Part shown: positions 60,408 to 64,000 of the stretch, piece after piece
How positions within the stretch are numbered: the first letter of the stretch is position 1
How the letters are laid out: each line of letters begins with the position of its first letter
NCBI GenBank assembly: GCA_963702835.1
Contig: OY969762.1
Location: 3,038,001-3,102,000, forward strand
Length of the DNA stretch: 64,000 nucleotides
Source of the DNA: JAFGAV01 sp041479055
Lineage (GTDB): Bacteria; Acidobacteriota; Aminicenantia; Aminicenantales; JAFGAV01
Direction of reading: 5' to 3'
Position numbers and translations under genes: made by a program
Notes under the pieces: generated by a model
Seen by the model: only the letters and a program-made list of their open reading frames with translations
What the model was told of the DNA's origin: nothing
Databases searched by the model: none

Positions 60408-60491
60408 TTAGAGCCTCTCACAAGCCCGGGCATATAGATAGCAAAGCCCGAAAAAGGCGAAGGTTCCGGCAATGATGAGAATATCAATCAT
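60408..60491 (-). CDS. 27-residue membrane peptide upstream of kdpF
   Basis: The peptide reads 'MIDILIIAGTFAFFGLCYLY' followed by ARACERL: one membrane helix with a short basic/acidic tail containing a Cys. Its ATG overlaps the sensor-kinase stop (ATGA) and its stop is one base from the kdpF start. Such exact coupling on both sides argues that it is translated. I recall similar short peptides ending in C-[ED]-R-L upstream of kdpF in other bacteria, usually not annotated. A role as an extra Kdp subunit or a regulatory peptide is inference. Confidence 0.7.
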   Translation of the reverse strand: MIDILIIAGTFAFFGLCYLYARACERL

Positions 60492-62332
60492 GGATGGTTC
60501 TCCTTGTCCGAAATGCGGTCGGCCCTTCTCAGAGTGAAGTAGAAGGTGGAGCCTTTTCCCTCACGGCTGTCGGCTCTGACGGACCCGCCGTGGGCCTCGA
60601 CGATCTCCTTCACGATGGCCAGGCCCAAACCCGCGCCCGTCTCTTTTCCATGACCGGGGACGCGGAAGAACTGTTCGAAGATTCGGGCGAGATATTGTCT
60701 GGGGATGCCTGGGCCGGTATCGGCTACCGAGAATTCGACCCGCTCCTCATCGGCCGCGGCCGAAATGGTGACCGTGCTTCCGGGGAGGCTGTGCTGCAGG
60801 GCGTTGGACAGCAGGTTGCCGATAACATGATTCATTCGGGTCGGGTCGGCCCAAACCTCGGGCAGGCCGACGGGCAGCGCGACGTTCAAAGTGACGCCCT
60901 GGTCCCGGGCCGCGCTCCGGAAAGGCTCCAGGCCTTCCAAAACCATCGACCCGGGCGAGATTTCCCGAAATTCCAAGCGGGCCTTCCCGGCTTCCATGCG
61001 ACTGATATCCAAAAGGTTGTTGAGGATAGCGTGCAGACGGTCGCTGTCGTCCCGGGCCGCAACCAGCAGCTCAGCCTGTTTTTCGGTGAGGGAGCCCACC
61101 TTTTCTTCGAGCAGAAGATGGATGGCCATGCGAATGGAGGTCAGGGGAGTCTTTAGTTGATGGGAGACAGTGGAAATCACTCCCCTTTTTATTTCGTCCT
61201 GCTGCCGGAGCTGGGTGACATCCTGGATGACCAGAATGATTCCCGTCGCTTGCCTTTCATTGTCCAAAATAGGCACCGCCTGAGGACGGAAGTATCGTTC
61301 CTCTCCTCCCACGAAATGCTGGATGAGCTGCTGATTGTTCTTCGGCTGGCTGGGACGGCCGCTATGGAGAGCTTCATTGTACAGGTTGGTCATCCATCCG
61401 AAGGGCAGATATTCAATAGAGGAATTGGGCCTGAGCCCGAATACGGTCTTGGCCGAGGCGGTGGCCACCTCCACATTTCCTTGCGGGCTAATGACAGCGA
61501 CGGCATCGGGGAGGCTGTCGAAGGCCCGTTGGGTGGCCTGCTGGATTCGGATGAGCTTGGCCTGATCGGTGCGGCGGAATTCCCGAAGGCTGACCGCCAT
61601 GGAATTGAATGATTCCGAAAGACGTCCGATCTCATCCCGGGAATCGCTGTGGACGACAAGGTCAAGATTTCCCCGCCGGATTTCGTCGGCGGAACGGATC
61701 AGGCGCTGAATGGGACGGAGAATCCATCTCCCCGTAAAAAAGACAAAGGCCATGGAAAGCAGGGCTCCGGCCAGCAAAAGGGCGTACATCTGCCGGCGGG
61801 CCGTTTCCGCGCTGCGGCGGGCACGGTCATTGGCCTCGCTCATGTTGCGCTGGTTCATTTGGAGGATCCCGTCGGCCGTGTCCTTGATCTGGTTGAACAG
61901 CGGGAAGAGACCGCTGAAATAGGCCTCCCGGCGGAGGGCGGCCGGCCTTCCTTGATCCTCAACGCCTTGGAGTGCCGCTTTATATCGGCTATAAAGTTCG
62001 CGCAGACGAGCTGTCTTCTCCCCCTCTCCTGGAACGGTGATATTGTTCGCCTCGACTTCAAGAGCCTTCTCAAAGTTGCTCATATTCTTGAGGATGAGGG
62101 CCTCTCCGTTCCGGGTATAGCCGAGAAGAGTGAAGAGCAGCCCGCTGTCGATGCGTTCCAGGGCTTCCTTCATTTGCTGGCAGGCGATGACGCTTTGGTA
62201 GTTCTCCCTGAGGATGACATCGATGGACTCGCCGAGTTTGGTGAGGTTCAAGATGCTTTGAACGCCGATGATGGCGACGATGGCCAATAACCCACCGAAT
62301 CCCAGAGCAAGCTTTTGGCGGAGTCCCAGCAT
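60488..62332 (-). CDS. Membrane sensor histidine kinase heading the kdp operon (KinB/NtrY-like)
   Basis: The protein has 614 residues. The first membrane helix is at about 7-27 and a helical periplasmic sensor of about 150 residues follows ('ENYQSVIACQQMKEALERIDSGLLFTLLGYT', like the KinB sensor bundle). The second helix is at about 183-203, then HAMP (about 203-255), PAS (about 265-375) and HisKA with the phospho-His391 in 'STVSHQLKTPLTSIRM'. The ATPase domain has the N box 'HVIGNLLSNALQHS', 'VADTGPGIP' and 'GAGLGLAIVKEIVEAHGG'. It looks fully active and is translationally coupled to the kdp genes. It supplies the kinase that the KdpD-like fusion protein lacks. The ATG follows AAAGGA. Confidence 0.9.
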   Translation of the reverse strand: MLGLRQKLALGFGGLLAIVAIIGVQSILNLTKLGESIDVILRENYQSVIACQQMKEALERIDSGLLFTLLGYTRNGEALILKNMSNFEKALEVEANNITVPGEGEKTARLRELYSRYKAALQGVEDQGRPAALRREAYFSGLFPLFNQIKDTADGILQMNQRNMSEANDRARRSAETARRQMYALLLAGALLSMAFVFFTGRWILRPIQRLIRSADEIRRGNLDLVVHSDSRDEIGRLSESFNSMAVSLREFRRTDQAKLIRIQQATQRAFDSLPDAVAVISPQGNVEVATASAKTVFGLRPNSSIEYLPFGWMTNLYNEALHSGRPSQPKNNQQLIQHFVGGEERYFRPQAVPILDNERQATGIILVIQDVTQLRQQDEIKRGVISTVSHQLKTPLTSIRMAIHLLLEEKVGSLTEKQAELLVAARDDSDRLHAILNNLLDISRMEAGKARLEFREISPGSMVLEGLEPFRSAARDQGVTLNVALPVGLPEVWADPTRMNHVIGNLLSNALQHSLPGSTVTISAAADEERVEFSVADTGPGIPRQYLARIFEQFFRVPGHGKETGAGLGLAIVKEIVEAHGGSVRADSREGKGSTFYFTLRRADRISDKENHP

Positions 62333-62359
62333 ATTTGTATCCTTTGCCTACTTGAATGG

Positions 62360-62375
62360 AGCAAAAAACATACCA
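62360..62375 (-). promoter_or_regulatory. Sigma-54 (-24/-12) promoter of the kinase-kdp operon
   Basis: On the minus strand TGGTATGTTTTTTGCT has GG and GC exactly 10 bp apart, matching the RpoN consensus. The predicted transcription start, near 62350, is about 18 bases before the kinase ATG at 62332. The adjacent gene fragment encodes part of a sigma-54 activator. Confidence 0.75.
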
Positions 62376-62500
62376 GAAAGTGTTTTTTCTATATTATTGA
62401 AAATAATTAAAATAGATAGTTATATTTATTCTAGTTATTGCGTTTTTCAAGATAAGGGATAGAAAACATTGCAATCTGCAAAATACCTTCTGGTTTCGAA

Positions 62501-62797
62501 CTATATCCCGTATTTCTTGCGTCGTCGCCAGAGCGTGGCTTGGTCGATGCCGAGGATGTCCGCGGCTTCCTGGAGTGATTTTGCCTTGGACAGAACGCGC
62601 CGGATGTGTTGTTCCTCGATCTTTTCCAGAGCGATGGAATCGCCCAGCTTGGGAGTGGAATCCCCGGCCAGCAAGTTCTCCGGCAGGCAATCCAGGCCGA
62701 CCCGGTCGGATTGGCAGATGATCGCGGCGCGCTCGATGACATTACTCAATTCCCGAACATTCCCCGGCCAATGATATTGGACCAGTGCTCGCAGCAA
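62501..62797 (-). pseudogene. C-terminal fragment of a sigma-54-dependent response regulator (NtrC/AlgB-like)
   Basis: About 98 residues remain. 'LRALVQYHWPGNVRELSNVIERAAIICQ' is the end of the AAA+ activator domain, including the WPGNVREL sensor II region. 'SLQEAADILGIDQATLWRRRKKYGI' is the Fis-type helix-turn-helix. Receiver domain, Walker motifs and the GAFTGA loop are absent: a stop codon lies immediately upstream and the sequence beyond about 62793 is unrelated. The TTG start given by the frame is not a credible gene start. The intact gene would have been the partner of the adjacent kinase. Confidence 0.85.
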
Positions 62798-62876
62798 AAT
62801 CTAATCACATCGGCTGGAGCGATATGAGGGGGGCAGGGCATTGCCGTGAGTCTCGATCACACCGACGACAACATCC
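62793..62876 (-). other. Mosaic junction with a scrap of kdpD-like sequence
   Basis: Read on the minus strand, bases from the porin stop region (about 62885) to about 62840 encode RGEDVVVGVIETHG. This is the conserved KdpD motif that in the fusion protein reads VVIGLLETHGR. The match then ends, and about 40 unrelated bases lead to the response-regulator fragment. The KdpD reading frame overlaps the last codons of the porin gene in a different frame. Confidence 0.6.
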
Positions 62877-64000
62877 TCACCACGTATACATCATGCCGAG
62901 GGCAATGGTATCCTGACTCTTCTTGTTAAATGTCACGTGTTCTGAATCAAATCCGTTCTTGTTCGACCAGTCATGCCTGTACTCCGGCCTGAGAAGAAAG
63001 TTCTTCACCATCCTGAACTCAGGTGTAATCGTTATCTCCTTCACCTCCTGAGGAATTCCTGTCCTCACCCCGTTCTTGTCATTGAAATATTCCGCCCTGA
63101 CCGAAGCACTGAACCAGTCCGTAAAGTTATACTTCACATACCCTGCCACTCCGTACCACTCGGAATTCTTGCCGCCGTTAAGCGGGTCATTCTCTTCATG
63201 TGCATAATCGGTGTTGACCACAAAGGTCAGCTTCTTCGCAGTTTTGAAAGTTCCAATCCAATCGAAGAGAAACCGGTAGTTTGAACTATTGTCTTTCTGC
63301 TCGGGTCCGTACATCAGGTTGAAGTTCATGGTAAATAGCTCAATCGGTATCACCACAAAGCCTGTCCCAAATGTCTTCCCTTTGTTGTTGTCTTTGGTAT
63401 TATCCCACCCATTGACAACGTAGATGTTGGCAGCGAAAGCCTTGCAGAACGTATAGCTTGCCATAAAGCCCGTGTGGGTAAACGGCGCCGCAAAGTTAAA
63501 AAGAAATGACCGTGAATAATTGAAATTGTCCCTCGCCTCTATCACCTCAGCGCCGTGGTAGGTGGCAAATTTCCCAAATTGCAGCTTGAGACCGCTTCCA
63601 AGTGGTGCAACATAGTTAACGTAGGCCTCCGTAAGATCGACCACGTCATCAGGACCCCCGAGACCTGCCGAATGTATGAACTTTGCTGTCTCACCAAATG
63701 ATACTTTCAGCTTGTACCCGAGTCCTCCTGCCGGCGCATCCTTGGCAAACTGTATCTGGGAAAGATCGATGAGGAACGAATTTGCTTTCTGGTCGAAAAT
63801 CCTCTGTTCGTTTGTTCCCGAGTCAGGGTTTCTAAAGTTAAATGTGTACCCGCCTTGCAGGTAAATGTTTAGGCCGAGGTAATTCTTTATCTCTTCCGGA
63901 CTCGTGGCAGGTTTTGTCTCAGAAGTTGTTTCAGGTTTCGCCTCGGGTGTCGTCTCAGGCTTTGCCTCTTCGCCGCTCGCCTTTATTACAAATGGAAATA
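62877..64000 (-). CDS. Beta-barrel porin (OmpL-like, porin-2 family), 5' end outside window
   Basis: The frame is open to the window edge: 374 residues are visible and the start is missing. An N-terminal Pro/Glu/Thr repeat ('EEAKPETTPEAKPETTSE') is followed by barrel strands: 'NYLGLNIYLQGGYTFNFRNPDSG', 'FGKFATYHGAEVIEARDNFNYSRSFLFNFAAPFTHTGF', 'YVVNGWDN', and 'EFRMVKNFLLRPEYRHDWSN', ending GMMYTW. This is the pattern of the outer-membrane porin-2/OmpL-like family. Its base composition is lower in GC and its codon use differs from the rest of the window. Similar porins sit between kdpC and kdpD in some bacteria, in line with the kdpD scrap just after its stop. Confidence 0.8.
   Translation of the reverse strand, partial: FPFVIKASGEEAKPETTPEAKPETTSETKPATSPEEIKNYLGLNIYLQGGYTFNFRNPDSGTNEQRIFDQKANSFLIDLSQIQFAKDAPAGGLGYKLKVSFGETAKFIHSAGLGGPDDVVDLTEAYVNYVAPLGSGLKLQFGKFATYHGAEVIEARDNFNYSRSFLFNFAAPFTHTGFMASYTFCKAFAANIYVVNGWDNTKDNNKGKTFGTGFVVIPIELFTMNFNLMYGPEQKDNSSNYRFLFDWIGTFKTAKKLTFVVNTDYAHEENDPLNGGKNSEWYGVAGYVKYNFTDWFSASVRAEYFNDKNGVRTGIPQEVKEITITPEFRMVKNFLLRPEYRHDWSNKNGFDSEHVTFNKKSQDTIALGMMYTW

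Noticed and set aside
62501..62797. The response-regulator fragment as a complete small DNA-binding protein
   Set aside because: It begins in the middle of a conserved AAA+ segment just after a stop codon, with only a TTG and no ribosome site, so truncation is the better reading.
1..64000. tRNA, rRNA or riboswitch genes
   Set aside because: I found no cloverleaf, rRNA signature or conserved riboswitch element by reading the gaps. A covariance-model scan could still reveal small RNAs.

Overview
The window looks like chromosomal DNA, GC-rich apart from two stretches, from an uncultured Gram-negative-type bacterium. The best guess is the Acidobacteriota/Aminicenantes area. The reasons are two GWxTD-domain proteins next to an acidobacterial-type VWFA protein, sulfatase-like proteins with TPR tails, an Oar-like TonB receptor with a carboxypeptidase-regulatory domain, and tandem DUF3857 proteins. 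This assignment is an inference from gene content; there is no rRNA marker here. I see no tRNA, rRNA, CRISPR array or complete insertion sequence.

Layout. 1-3.2 kb: two DUF3857/transglutaminase-like secreted proteins and a LEA2-like lipoprotein. 3.2-10.1 kb: an AT-richer island, flanked by a 165-bp direct repeat of the lipoprotein gene's 3' end. It carries one minus-strand operon: hsdM, a DUF6036/AbiEii-like nucleotidyltransferase, a winged-helix partner, an hsdS whose two recognition halves are near copies and whose C-terminus is fused to what looks like the tail of HsdR, a YgjP-type metallopeptidase and a SEC-C/TPR protein. No full hsdR is present. 10.3-21.8 kb: an outer-membrane protein, two exported amidohydrolases, a metallo-hydrolase, a molybdopterin lipoprotein, a CopG/PIN toxin-antitoxin pair, an MFS carrier, a membrane protein, an unknown tandem-repeat protein and a Tat-exported aldo/keto reductase. 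22-35.6 kb: a TonB-dependent receptor behind a sigma-54-type promoter, a TPR protein, two sulfatase-like/TPR proteins, and a convergent VWA/GWxTD/GWxTD operon. 35.9-54.1 kb: mostly housekeeping and exported proteins (PcnB, an Ntn-hydrolase acylase, an RluA-type synthase, GNAT, FecR, HrpA, an M20 amidohydrolase, a transglutaminase, a PQQ propeller), a deletion remnant of a DUF5916 gene, and a second nucleotidyltransferase module.

54.2-62.8 kb is a potassium-transport operon with an unusual control system. The order is sensor kinase, a 27-residue membrane peptide, kdpF, kdpA, kdpB, kdpC, and then a kinase-less KdpD sensor fused to a universal-stress domain and a PTS EIIA domain. A canonical -24/-12 promoter lies just upstream of the kinase. 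Beyond it is the C-terminal end of a sigma-54 activator, so control by a KinB/AlgB- or NtrC-like pair instead of KdpD/KdpE is likely. The activator gene is cut off near 62.79 kb. It is followed by a scrap of kdpD-like sequence and a porin gene of different composition that runs off the window. That last 1.2 kb is either a rearrangement or an assembly chimera.

The strongest leads for new biology are the island operon (a type I methyltransferase that has lost its nuclease and gained a nucleotidyltransferase/winged-helix pair) and the KdpD-USP-EIIA fusion in a sigma-54-controlled kdp operon.
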